Source: Ptychodera flava (Eukaryota; Hemichordata; Enteropneusta; Ptychoderidae). Taken from it: 64,000 nt of DNA. The position numbers and the translations under genes are program-made. The DNA lies in NCBI RefSeq assembly GCF_041260155.1, contig NC_091931.1, forward strand, positions 18,675,166 through 18,739,165. Reading direction: 5' to 3'. The notes under the pieces are model-generated. The model was given only the letters and a program-made list of their open reading frames with translations. It did no database searches and was not told the origin of the DNA. This document shows, piece after piece, positions 36,211 through 49,399 of the stretch (positions within the stretch are counted from its first letter, which is position 1; every line of letters starts with the position of its first letter).

Positions 36211-38976
36211 CAAATATGGAAGTTAGGGAGTGGTCATTAATTCCTTGCTCCCTTTGTTAGAGAGGCGGATCGCCCTTACAATGAACCTACCAAAGATTCA
36301 TTTATCTAGTGTTCTGGTATCATTCCGCCACATCGGCGCGTGAATTACTGACTGTAGATACGGCTTATATTATATTCTCTTTAACCCCCTATTGCAAACA
36401 TTGACTATGCCTTACTTTCATGACGCACTCATAAACGCTTTTCAAGAACGGCAGCCTACGTAGGGCGGAAGGATCCACGTACACGTCGAGGCAGGAGATA
36501 CATTCGGGAGCTACTACCCCCTGATCAGCTGCTACTCGGCAACGTAAGGCTGAATTTGTAGCTCATCCTTCTGTAGAATATCATGAGCTTATAAAGCGTG
36601 TGATTTTTACGCTCGTGGAATTTCGTTGTAGCACCACGTAATTGCACTAATTTGCTGTGCAGTAAACAAATGGACGCCTGTGAACTAGAAGGTGGAATAT
36701 TCAGCTCAATTCTGGTCAGCGACATAACTTTCAACTGCTGATGTGTAGGTGGAAATTTTTGAATTCCTTTGAAGATGTGCAGCAAATATGTTCGTTTGAG
36801 AACACCGTTTCTTTAATTATGAGGACATCTTCATTAAAACTCTTTAAAATAGGGAAAGGTTTGTTAATAATACATTTTTATATATTTTTGTTCAGAAAGC
36901 CAGCAGTTTGCCGCAGATAAGCTCTGACAGGAGTATAAGAGAAAATACACTCACGGATTAACCTTTTCCTTGAGTCAGATATGGAGTTATTTTACATGAT
37001 ACTTTTTACGTAAGTTTCCACTAAGCCTCTTTGCCAGGTAGAGCTAGCTGTGGCGGCATCTTTGGTCTTTAAATCAGCGAACTCAGCTACCGCTAATGCC
37101 GACCGTGCTTTTGATGTTTCCTACAAATCACTTGCATGAATTCAAGGGGCAATCAGACATTTATTCGGGCCGTCTGAGGTAAATGACTTGTGAAAAATTG
37201 CATTCACCCGTCATTTTTGTAAAAACATTTAACATCGCGGTGCGGTGCGGAAAGCCCCCGTTATTTTGTTTAAACCTACCATCGAATGCATCTGCAGGAT
37301 TTCAGATAAATGCTCGAATCGATACATACCACAGTTAGAGTTTCAAGGTTCGAGTCACCCGCACAGGATTTTTGCCATGGTGGCACATCTGTAGTAGTTG
37401 CCAATGTACAGAAACGGATATTGATGGAGAAGAATATAAAAGTTGACGAAGGGTGTGGTTTTCATTTAAGTTCACTGTGATATCGGTATTAAAGCGGCAA
37501 CGTTCAAAATTCACAGCTGAAATCCAAAACCTTAAAACACTCGTGGACGCATATGAAAGAAAATACATCTGATTCTGAAGAAGTATGATAAACACGATAC
37601 ACAAAACTGAGTAGTTTAATCAAATAAGAATTATCTTAACGTCAATAAAATACAAAACCCATTCATATGCACAAAGTTGACATTCGTTCAGTAAACAGGG
37701 CAGATAGTTTGGCGTGACGGTAAATAACTTCGGTGGTACTACTACTGCTAGCCGTATGTTAATGGCGACCAGCTGCATATGTATTTATGATTCATAAAAG
37801 CCGCCCTGCTAGTCATCTCCATCAACCTCTACTCACCGTTTACGGCGATACTTTCTTTGTATGTTAAACTTAAAGAGATACGTATATTCTCTAGGTTATA
37901 ATTTTAGGAAGATTTGAGCATTTTGAGAAAATAAAGCTAGTGGGGTCAAAGACGTTTTCGGCGAGAGAAAAAATATTTCACTTGCATAAAATTTATAAAT
38001 AAATAAATAAATAAATAAATAAATTTCTTTTTGAGACGGGTTGTTGTCATATACGTAACAACGTCCCCTGCTGTGGCGCTCGAGTCACAAAATCACCGTT
38101 AACCAAGCTTTTCACCAACTAAAAAATATTATTGATGAAATTTCATCGGAAAGGGGGAGAATTAAGCGATTCTTGTAATGTGGTATTGTTTTGTTTCTAA
38201 CATTGTCAGATTAAACATCATATTTATTTTCATATAATCTTTTGAATACCATCATACACATTATGGCAATATGTTTCCGAAACAAGTGTCTTATATGACG
38301 ATAATTACAACTGTTACAACAGTCAGGGAAAGGAAGCGGTTTGCTGTTGTTAAATTGAATTACCCTTATGACCTACCACTACGATTTAGATGTATACCTA
38401 GCGACAGCGGCGATATAGGGTTTTTAAATAAATATAGTCAAAACTGGAAAATTCGTAGTTCTCACATCGCATTTTTAGGCCTACCTGTATGAATACTTTA
38501 GAAAAAAATGACAAATATAGGCCTAAAGGTATTAGGAAAAGTTTGAAAGGAGAGACACTGTTTTTTGTTTGCAATATGCAGTCACGATAGTTGTGAAAAG
38601 ACTTTACTTACAGGAGCTTTGTGAGGTCGCGCATTAAAACATCCATACTACACATCCTGTTCGTCACGGCAAAAGCACAGAGGGTCCCCATATATCGTTT
38701 AACTGGCCATAACTCAGAAATACTCGACAACACATAATACTGGACGTATTCCATTTCATTGTAGAGTGTCGAAAAACAGCATCATGCTGTTGTAATTTTT
38801 TCCGTGAATAATCAATAGCAGTTTTCATAGTATTTGTTGATAAATAGACTGTGTTATCGACTAATATGGTGACTCATGAATATTTTATTATCCAGCGCAA
38901 CTAAATCGATAATATCACAAAAGGTGATGGGCGAAATAAACTGTACACACGGAGATTGCTTGCTTTACAGGAAAGC

Positions 38977-38977
<1 letters not shown>
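36211..38977. other. No gene seen
   Basis: Short frames only. An (AAAT)n stretch lies at 37998-38024. Confidence 0.45.
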
Positions 38978-39014
<37 letters not shown>

Positions 39015-40125
39015 CTTTATTTAAACTCGATAACTCCATAGGTGAAACACCTCTTTTCGTGGAGGTCGAATAGACAAAAGAAAGTCATAAAACACTTTAC
39101 AGCACAAACATGAAAACACAAAAAACACACAAGAACAAATAGATATAAAAAACTACGAAAAGGCATCAGACAAGTAAGTATTATACAAAAAGTTGTTACA
39201 AGATTTCTTAAAACTAGTCAGTGACTCAGAGTCCCTTATTGATTTTGGGAGATTGTTATATTCATCCACACCCGCAAATGACAAGGTGTTCTGATAGAGA
39301 AGTTATGTAGTCAGGGGTTAGATTTTGAGTTGCTCTGTAAATTTGGGCCATACGGTTACAACGGAGTTTCAAGTTAATAGGCAGCCAATGAAGCTGAGTA
39401 TACATTTGAAAAGTGGAAAGAGGCGGAACAATGTCAAGAATAAGTCTCATTGCACGTCTCTGTAGACGCTCCAATGCATAGATATTGCTATTGAAAGTAA
39501 AGCTCCAACATTAGAACAGTAATTGATGTGTGGTGAGATGAAACAGTAATAAAATAGCTTGCGTGAGTGGAGAGGGAGAAATTTTTTGATGCGTGCCAAA
39601 AGAAACAAATTGGAATTGATTTTGCTTTCAATGGTTGAAATGTGTTCACACCAGTCCAGATTATTAGAAATAGTGACCCCTAGCAACCTCTCTGATGAGA
39701 CGCGGTCAATAGTTTTACCAGCCAAAGTGAGGTTGAAGTTTTCATTGTTAATGTGCCGTCTCTTCTGAGAAGATGTGATAATCATTGATTTTGTCTTACT
39801 GGGATTGATACAAAGTTTGTTAGTAAGACACCAATTTTCAAACTATTTTTAGATCAGCATTCAGGTAAGTAGAAATGGTGTTTAAGGACTTGTGTGAAAC
39901 ATGAAATGTTGTGTCGTCTGCAAAGGAAGTACAGGATGAATTTTCAAGGTGAAGGGGCAAATCGTTAACATAAATAATAAAGAATAATGGCCCCAGTATG
40001 GAACCTTGCGGCACACCGACCCTGACATCAATAACATCTGAGTTTGTACGATTAAATTGCACAAATTGTTTACGTGTAAATAAGGAAAGCATGTGAAGCA
40101 TATGAAGGAAAGCATATGAAGATAT
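38978..40125 (-). mobile_element. 5'-truncated CR1/jockey-like LINE
   Basis: On the minus strand a broken reverse transcriptase reads GVPQGSILGPLFFIIYVNDL, then SFADDTTFHV (catalytic Asp pair present, near 39915). After that come the typical LINE C-terminal pieces SSERLLGVTISNNLDW, SRKLFYYCFISPHINYCS and LERLQRRAMRLIL, ending TQLHWLPINLKLR. The insertion ends on an (ATT)n tail at 38978-39012, as expected for a LINE 3' end. Everything upstream of the mid-RT region is missing. There are several frame breaks, so it is inactive. Confidence 0.8.
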
Positions 40126-40129
40126 TATG

Positions 40130-42175
40130 TGCTTTCAGTTTTAATCTAAATTTCAACGGACATGCAAAGTATGTTCATTTCTTGCTTTTCTGAAAATCTG
40201 TAAATGCACTGGAAGTTGTGATCGACGATCTGATAATAAATATCGTGAGCCCAAGAGGGCGCACAACAATAACAAACTGTTATGGTGAGTAAGCCGAAGG
40301 GGCCCAATCAGGGTGAGCTTGAAAACATATATACATACATATATACTGGATTTAAACACAACTTTGCAAAACGGTAGTCGTCTAACATGCAGGAATAGTT
40401 TAAGTTTCTCTGTGACGTACTTAGTGATTTGAACATTTGCATTTGTAGGTTTTCAATGCGATGAGTTTGTTTACACCCTAAGTTTCAGATGTGAACACAG
40501 TCGATTTGTAATCTTAGTAGTCTTACTTATTCTGCATTTTTCTGACCATACAACAAAACTCGCTCATCGTTCGACTTGCCATGTTCCTATGGGTCATGAC
40601 CCTGAAAAAGCGCGTCAATATATGAAAGAAATCGGATAAGGATCCCTTCACAAGCCGAAAGAGCCGACAAAGTTTGACAGTGATTTGGTGTTTTGCGAGA
40701 ATGGCATCGTTTTCGACGGATATTTTGAAGTTGCGTTTCGTCATGTCAAATTTTCATAGTACTGTTCGGAGAGCGGATCGAAATTTCCGGCGAATTCACC
40801 TCGATGACCTGACAGAATTACTCTTAGTCTGAAGTCAGCTCAGTCCAGTCACCCGTGAGTTTTATCTCTACCCTAATGTATTACATATTGTCAAGTAAAG
40901 AACTTACGCGGACCTCATGAATATTAAGTATTACTTTTAAATCAAAACGAAAAATTCGACTTAAAAAAAGAAAGTAGTTGAACCATGAAGACCACGCATA
41001 TATACACATATGAACTAAGCCACGAAATTATGGAATTGGAATTTACTGACGCTCTTTCAATACACTTTATTTCTAGAGTATGAATAGATGGAATCTTTAC
41101 GAGCAGGGATCTTTGTTTTTTTTTTGTTTGAATGATGCAGCAGTCACATGGAGCGTATGCATGCAACCTTTGGCACCGCGTTTCGGTACTCGGAAAGATC
41201 TATGAAACAGGACCAATATACACAAAAGGTCTTAGTCCAAGGGGTGCTACGACGCAAAATCTCGGTCGGCAGGACTCTATAAGATTTTGTACTCTGTGAA
41301 TAAAAATGGCTGCCTTTGTGTGAGTTTGACCAGTTACAGCAACTGCCATTTGGTTAAATGGCGTCTCGTAAACAATTTTGTTTTCCTGTTCGCGCCAACT
41401 ATAACTGTTTTTTTTTAACATGCTCTGCCGACGGAAGTAAATACAAAAAGACTGGTGTTATTCAGACGATGTCATGTGATGTTAACCTACACCCAAGCTC
41501 AACCTTTGCCATTCAAACGACAACCAGAACCTAAATCGATACGACGAACTTTCGTTTTGTGAAGGATTATCTTTCGCACTATTTGAAAGTCTTATAATTC
41601 AGAATCACAGAGACTGAAATGCAAAAAAAGAAATGCTATACCCCTTGAATTTCATTGTATCGAGAAAGTGTTCTTAAATTGCTCGATACGCCAAGAATGG
41701 AGGCATAATGGTGGATAGTAGACAAAGCACATATATGCGGGCAAATAATTTCAATTTTGAGTCACATTTCTTTTTTTCTAATTATTATGAATAAGGACAT
41801 TTCACAGTTGCTGTAACTGGTCAAAATATTCGTTTTAGTTCCTCATCTTTTTTTGCAATTACGTTAGCACTGTGAATTTTGTAGTGAATATTTCATTGTC
41901 ACGACATGTAGGTTACATACAAAAATAGCTTATTAAGAGTTGAAGAGACATTGCAACAGATATAGCGCTACTCACCATGTCATGAATATACTCCAAACTA
42001 TTCCGTGGACCCTTTTGTACACCCTTTGTATAGGTGTTAATTTATCAAATACAGTCAATGCTGCTGTTCTTGTCAGCAAGGTTGCTGTTTATCTGGTTTC
42101 ACTACTTATGCCTGTCTGTTAAAACTGCGCAAGCGTCCACTCTGTGTCGTCAATACAAGCGAATTATATACACTG
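40130..42175. other. No gene seen
   Basis: No coding segment with splice logic and no repeat structure that I could recognise. Confidence 0.4.
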
Positions 42176-42179
42176 TGTA

Positions 42180-42278
42180 GTAACTTTCGCCGTAGACTGA
42201 ACCTGGGCAATGGTAACTCTCGCCGTAGACTGAACCTGGGCAATGGCAACTCTCGCCGTAGACTGAATCTTGGCAATA
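42180..42278 (+). repeat. 33-bp minisatellite, three copies
   Basis: Units at 42180, 42213 and 42246 share CTCGCCGTAGACTGAA and differ at a few positions. A looser two-copy repeat of about 100 bp with GGGTTTCCAG follows at 42321-42500. Confidence 0.85.
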
Positions 42279-42639
42279 GTGTCACTTGTATATTTTGGCA
42301 TAGATTGTGAAACTATATAAGGGTTTCCAGGGGGTTGTTCACATAAGCAGATTACAATGTGTAAAATATGATTTTATTTATGATAATCGTAATTTATGAA
42401 TAATCATAATTATCACAACAATGGGGTTTCCAGACGGTATTTACACAAAGTAGACGACAATGTTTGTAAAAAAGTTTTAATATTCTGTAACATCCATATT
42501 AATAATTTATTAATATTCATAATCATTTGTTATGATAATAATAGGAAATATCATCACAAATAATGCCTACTCGACCTGTGCTCATACAAACGCCTTTATG
42601 ATGTAATGCAAGATACGTATGGCCTGATCATGACAGTAC

Positions 42640-43146
42640 TATTATATGATAAGAGGCTACCACTGCTAGACAGATACTACAAGTCTGAATCAGAATTCTG
42701 TGCAATGCTGGATGAACAAGAACTGATAGACCTTGAGACATTGTTGCATGTGAGACAGGAGGACCATTGAAGCCTTCCAGTCACTTGTCACTGACATATT
42801 GAAGACTGCACAAATCAAACAAGAGCCAGTTGTTAATGCTGAACACGTTAGGCCAGTGACACAGATGAGTACGCATTCCACACATTCCAGCAACAGCGTC
42901 GAGAGATTGCGAGGTGTTGACATAAGGAGGTCAGACTTAGCAGATAGTGTTGCGTTATCGAAAGACAAAGAACAGCTGCGCATACAGATATAGTGATGAT
43001 GAAACAGACCGTCAAAGTGAGTGCAGCTCAAAGTACTCTGATTCTGTTTCCTCCCGTAAGACTTTCCTATACTCTTCCCGAGACAGTGTAAGCTCATTCT
43101 CGCAAGCCAGAGCAATAATTTCCGCTCCGCTGACCTATGCAAAAAT
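42640..43146 (+). pseudogene. Decayed coding remnant, unidentified
   Basis: Several short frames look protein-like in succession: YDKRLPLLDRYYKSESEF near 42650, KTAQIKQEPVVNAEHVRPV at 42799, and a Ser-rich SDDETDRQSECSSKYSDSV near 42990 ending PLTYAKITGTP. They lie in different frames with stops between. It may be ORF1 of a LINE or an old host gene. It is cut on its right by the foldback element at 43147. Confidence 0.35.
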
Positions 43147-43925
43147 CACAGGCACTCCTTAGCTGGGTAGTCTGCTAAGTAGATCGATTTTCGGCTCGAT
43201 CTATTGATCCCGTAGTTGATATGCCTGCCACTGCAACCTAAATACTCACAAGGTGTGCAACACAATCACTCAAAAAACACGCCACCCGATTTGTAAACTG
43301 GCCGTGCGCTCGCACAAAACATTCAGAACTACACTCCATATACCTAGTTGGATCACAAATTTAACCATCTCCTCAAAAATCACGCCGATGAATGTGTTAC
43401 TCGCGTCATCTTGAAGAAATCGGCCGTGTTTTGAGACCAAGCGCAGTGAAATGTGGCCTGCAGAACGATTCTACCATATGATGTAATTTATTCCACTACT
43501 GATTGGCTAATCAACGGCTAAAACAAAGGTCATGGCAAGACGTCACTGGTGTAGTATAGTTGAACCAATCAGCAGTGGAAAAAATGACGTCATATGGTAG
43601 AATCGTTCTGCAGGCCGCATTTTACCGCGCTTGGTCTCAAAACACGGCCGATTTCTTCAAGATGACGCTAGTAACACATTCATCGGCGTGATTTTTGAGG
43701 AGATGGTTAAATTTGTGATCCAACTAGATATATGGGAGTGTAGTTCTGAATGTTTTGTGCGAGCGCACGGCCAGTTGACAAATCGGGTGGTGCGATTTTT
43801 CAGTGATTGTGTTGCACACCTTGTGAGTATTTAGGTTACAGTGGCAGGCATCTCGACTACGGGATCAATAGATCGATCCGAAAATCGATCTACTTAGCAG
43901 ACTACCCAGCTAAGGAGTGCCTGTG
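43147..43925. mobile_element. 779-bp foldback element
   Basis: Two arms of about 360 bp (43147-43511 and 43564-43925) are near-identical reverse complements around a spacer of roughly 50 bp. The ends read CACAGGCACTCCTTAGCTGG and its complement. Non-coding; the minus- and plus-strand frames across it mirror each other. No clear target duplication beyond short A-rich flanks. The low arm divergence suggests a recent insertion or gene conversion between arms. Confidence 0.8.
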
Positions 43926-44333
43926 GCAAAAATCAAGCTCTGGCAAATTACGCCGGGAAACTGCGGAAGTATGAATGGGGTTAATTAATTATTCATGAGA
44001 ACATATCATCAGAATTAGCCAATCAAGAATCTGTTTACAAAGTCATGTCGGGTCGAACACAACAGACAAGCTCCTCATTGTCTGTGTGTACACAATCGAG
44101 CTTTCAGGGCCTGAGATCCTCTGGTTCCGTTGCATCTCTTCCGATATATGTTGCATTAAATCCGAGACAGCTTTCAAAATTTTGAGTTTTTTCTGTCATG
44201 ATCGAGAGCAACGGCGACACCATGTGAATACTATGGCTTCGGTATGTACACAGACTACGGCCAGCAACGAACCCGGCCCGCCGGTCCCACTGCAAGGTCG
44301 TCCTGCATGGCCCCGTACACTCAGTGTGACTAT

Positions 44334-44445
44334 TTTCGGACGATCTCAGTTAGGACATGTTAATGGGCTGTTGACACATTTGCTAATGCGAGAACCTGGG
44401 ATTGAGAAGGGCGCCTTGAAATGTCCTAACTGAGATCGTCCGAAA
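44334..44445. repeat. Perfect 25-bp inverted repeat
   Basis: Left arm 44334-44358 and right arm 44421-44445 are exact reverse complements (core CGGACGATCTCAGTTAGG) around a 62-bp spacer. Could be a tiny MITE or a strong cruciform site. Confidence 0.85.
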
Positions 44446-45793
44446 TGATTTCGATGATAGCGTTTTACAAGTCATGATACCGCATATTAGGTCAGGTGAC
44501 GCTGCTGTCCCGTTTTGAATAGTTAGTTTTTTCGGTAGAAGCTATTTCGGGCGCTATAAAACTTCGCGAAGTTAACACACCGTACGATACAACAAGGTGT
44601 CGAAAGCAACACACAGAGACAGCCCATGTCCGATGTAAGTACCATACAAGTCGAAATATAGTTGCGTCGTCCATGGATTGAACGGAACTTATTTATCACA
44701 AAATTTTTACAAACAGTTTTCTAAACACATCGAAATTGAAAATCGAGGGTTTGAAGTTTCAAAATATCCATATTTAGCCCCTATAATCACATTCCAAATA
44801 CGACGTCCGATTACTGCGATAGCAGTCCGATTACTACGCACTCACTATGGAGTCAACAATTTGGCAACTTTGACCCCCTAAATACCACTTCTGTGTAGGA
44901 TAAACACAATAAAGTTTCGAAGGGTATGGTAACAAGATTTCGTACTGCTGCTCGTCATTTGTGAAACGGCTTTCACTATACCCTGTCCGAAAACTGTCAC
45001 CAGGTCACACTGAGCGAGTGTATGCATATACCTGTTCGCACCCGGCTGAACTGCAAACCCATGCAACAAACTAAACTTCTCTTGGTTTGATTCCGTTGTT
45101 AGCGTAACTTTTGTGAAGAATTAATGAAACATAATCGGACTTGAACAACTACGCAATTTTCCCAGATCTGTGATTTCGGCAGTGTTGAGACGATCGGGAG
45201 CCTAGCGTACATTTGTGATTTGTATCGCGGAGCACCAGCTCGACTACCTCCATGCTCGAATGAAAGGGCCCAAATGATACCATTCATATGTCTGGCTCCA
45301 TGTATACCCATAGCACGACAAGATAGCTTTCAGTGTGAAACTAAATGACGAGATCGATATACATTGCAAGATCCGAGGTGCAAACTTTTATAGACTACCC
45401 CTCGCTACGTATTTAGGTGTTGCGAGTGTAGCGAAGGTTAGGAAGAAGAAGTCTAATTACAGTGAAATATATCAATGCGCAGCCTGATTTAAGATGGGAC
45501 TATTTTCACATAGATGTCTGGTATGGAATAGTTCGGTCTTCCCATCGATTTACATATCGTGAATAATTATTCCTTTCATAAGAGAAAGAAAGTTAGAAGT
45601 GAAAGAGAGAGGGTCACCGGAACTTTGTTTGAAGGACCAGGGACCCCTACGAATAATATAAAAACTATACTAGGGTACGGTGGCGATGCATAAAAGCTAA
45701 AACATAATAATTGTCAAGATATTTTGAGGTGATGCATGTAGATATTTAGTATGGAATACAACAGTAAAGTTGTAAAAGAGCAGTCGCGTCGTT

Positions 45794-46735
45794 ACTCGCC
45801 AGAGAGACACCAATCTTGTAGCGTAGTTAAGAACGTGTAGCGAGGTGTAACCAAGTCAGGAAGTAAAATTTTGTAAAAATTGGAGAAGGGGTGTAGCGAG
45901 CGTAACGAAGTGTAGCGAGGTGTAAGGGCCGTAAGATAGCCACTTTTTACTCGCCAGAGAGACACCAATCTTGTAGCGTAGTTAAGAACGTGTAGCGAGG
46001 TGTAACCAAGTCTAGGAGTAAAATTTTGTGAAAATTGGAGAAGGGGGTGTAGCGAGCGTAACGAAGTGTAGCGAGGTGTAAGGGGCTGTAAGATGGTCAC
46101 TTTTTACTCGCCAGAGAGACACCAATCTTGTAGCGTAGTTAAGAACATGTAGCGAGGTGTAACCAAGTCTAGGAGTAAAATTTTGTGAAAATTGGAGAAG
46201 GGGGTGTAGCGAACGTAACGAAGTGTAGCGAGGTGTAAGGGGCCGTAAGATGGTCACTTTTTACTCGCCAGAGAGACACCAATCTTGTATCGTAGTTAAG
46301 AACGTGTAGCTAGGTGTAACCAAGTCTAAGAGTAAAATTTTGTGAAAATTGGAGAAGGGGGTGTAGCGAACGTAACGAAGTGTAGCGAGGTGTAAGGGGC
46401 CGTAAGATGGTCACTTTTTACTCGCCAGAGAGACACCAATCTTGTAGCGTAGTTAAGAACGTGTAGCGAGGTGTAACCAAGTCTAAGAGTAAAATTTTGT
46501 GAAAATTGGAGAAGGGGTGTGTAGCGAGCGTAACGAAGTGTAGCGAGGTGTAAGGGGCTGTAAGATGGTCACGTTTTACTCGCCAGAGAAGACACCAATC
46601 TTGTAGCGTAGTTAAGAACGTGTAGCGAGGTGTAACCAAGTCTAAGAGTAAAATTTTGTGAAAATTGGAGAAGGGGGTGTAGCGAACGTAACGAAGTGTA
46701 GCGAGGTGTAAGGGGCTGTAAGATGGTCACTTTTT
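45794..46735 (+). repeat. Minisatellite, six copies of 155-158 bp
   Basis: Unit starts ACTCGCCAGAGAGACACC at 45794, 45949, 46106, 46263, 46420 and 46578, with a decayed partial unit to about 46800. Within each unit the motif GTGTAGCGAGGTGTAA and variants recur three to four times, so the array is hierarchical. Long minus-strand frames (TPRYTSLRSLHP repeats) come from the repeat and are not treated as genes. Confidence 0.95.
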
Positions 46736-46800
46736 AGCAAAGTTTAACCAAGTGTGGAGAATTTAATTTTCTTGAAAATTGGAGGGAGAGGGGGTTTAAG

Positions 46801-49390
46801 AATGTAGCTGCGTTTGCATGATGTTAATTCAAGTAATACAACAAAAAGTTACAGAGTGTTGTTAAAAATGTTTACCAAATTACTCGAACATATTTAATTT
46901 GAAAAATTGTCACTTGTATAGTGCCCTGTAGCCTCTATAGAGAACCTTTTTTAGATTATTCAAATAACAGAAAATTCCCCAAAACGTCATTCTTCTTCTT
47001 CGATCAAAACCCTCGATCTAGGTAAATTCTGTAACCTTCGTACGGAGCTATTTACCTCGCGAAGGCATGGCACTGTGAAGCTCACCGAGCACTCGCACAT
47101 GCGTAATTATTAACAAAATCACTTCATATAGTACGCAAATACAAACACAGCAACTAACTTATACATCGGTAAATTGTGAAGCAGATAGCCTTCCAACAGT
47201 GAGTGCATAAATTGGTTCTTAAGTATCGATGCCCTTATATTATCAGGAAGAGCATTTTCAATAAGGCATATTTTTGTCAGAAAACACTGATAGTTTCATC
47301 AAAATTTGTGACATAGAGCAGCTTTTGAAAAGGATATTATTGTATTATTGCTGTGTGACAGTGATTAACTTGAACAGGATAAAATCATCAAAGTAAACCG
47401 CGTATATAAAGAAATGTCATCTTTATCAAGAACAACAAGTGGAACTGAATTAAAGCGCAGTGGTCGTCGCACTGCGCATGCTCCTGAGGGGTCCCCCCCC
47501 TGTTGACAACATATCCGAGAATGCCGCATGAGGTTACGGGTTGATTGTTATGTTTGCGATATTGTCGATAATATGGCGGCTGATTTGTCACAAGCATACC
47601 ACCTTTCCAAATCTAACACGCAATAAAAGGTCAATTAATCTAAGTTAAATATCTTCTGAATATTGAACAGTAATTACACGCTGGATTGAGATCACATTTG
47701 ATCATGATTTCCTTGAATCAGTTGAATGGGGCTCGCTCGAGCCATGGAGCTGAGTGTACGTCAACGCGGTGACCTTCTCCATTATCGAAGCAACAACACC
47801 TCCCTGTTGTGCTGCTCTGGCTTGCCGATCATGGTCTTGAGTGTAATTTTTGTGTTTAGGCATTGTGCTTGTTCCTGGTCTTCATATATATACAATGTTG
47901 ATCATTTTAGTGATGCATTTTTACTGTGCTGTACATAGCATTGTGTACAACCAGCGTGACCGCGCGATCAAACCCATTTGTTCACTGTGACTGCGTGCAG
48001 TAAACTCAGCGACATAATGTGCAGAGTGTCTCAATGTTCGTAGCCTTACATGAGTTTATAGATAGAAATACACCACTGAAGTTCGTTTCCGATCTTAATA
48101 TTTTACTATTGCATGATGTTGAGTCTTACAAAGGCGTTAACAAAGTGAGGGACCGCCCCATCTCACTCAAATTGAAGTTGGCAAGAATGTGTACAAACAT
48201 TTATGTTTATCAACAAAAAAATCGCGCACGGGCAGCGCGACGACCACGCACTGCGCTTTAAATTTCCTAAATACCACTCATACGTCATGAATCGGCTCTT
48301 AAATATATTTCATTTGCAATTGACTCAAACAATGACAATGAGAATGCAACATCGACGATGGACAGAGAGACAGACACTGAACAAATTAGGAAAATACATG
48401 TACAGCTGTTTGCAGTAAAACAACGAAAACATCAAGAAGCCTCAGATCAGAGTGCCATGCACCAAAAGATGAAACTTCTCTATAAAATCATAAACATTGC
48501 GGAAGGTGGTACACGGATCGGTATTAGCTGTTCAGTGTTTCCTTACCTGCTCAGTGTCTGTTTTCTCTGAAACAACAGCACTCAATAGCTTGAAATTTAA
48601 TTTTAAAGTGTACATGCAGGTTTGGTCTATGACAGTTTTTCTGAGATATTAATGTTATGGCTCAAGAAATATGAAATTGAGTTCGAACAAGAAAAGAATT
48701 AATAAAAAAGCCAAAACTACCCGACCAAGATTTGTTTACATTTTCCCAAAATATAGCCTTACTGGGTGGCAAACCTAAGTTGTTTAAGGAAAAGCCAAGT
48801 TGATCAATTGGTATACAACTAAACATAGGGAGTGATCGCTCTATGACTTTAAAATTTTGTCATTTGTTTTTATGTTGTTGTTGTGCTAGTTTGCTGAACC
48901 AAGTTGATGACATAACTACAAACATAATCCAAACATAATCCTAATAGTAATAAAACATTCTAAAATAAGAAAGTATTTTCGCTGTAGTCTTAATGACGTA
49001 TGAGCAAACTGTCGTTGCAAACAGCATTTTCATCTTTTTGTGTCCAAAAAATTTAGTTTGATCCTAAAAAGGGCTGAAAACATACTCAATTCCGTACAAC
49101 TTGAAATTATAAAGGTGGGTTGATCATGTCAAATGAGGGAATGGAAGGGATAGGAACAGGAATACCCGTGGTGTGCCGAATATGACTCCGTTCTACGACT
49201 AGGGCGATGTTCGGCCTCTGAAATAAACCATTTCATAAACAGTTGAAATATATGTGAGATGACAACTTTCACACCTCGGGTAGCATTCATTGGTTAACCG
49301 ATCGACCGGTAAGTTATATGGTTGACCAGCTTTTTTGATAATGAGTCATGCTGTCGAGCGTCTGCAATGTCGCATTGTCGTAGAAAAGGC
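46801..49390. other. No gene seen
   Basis: Short frames only and no repeat structure noted. Confidence 0.4.
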
Positions 49391-49399
49391 GATATAATC

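Noticed and set aside
45792-46639. Three long minus-strand frames with TPRYTSL repeats
   Set aside because: They arise from the tandem DNA repeat. The frame drifts between units because unit lengths vary (155-158 bp), so they are not treated as genes.
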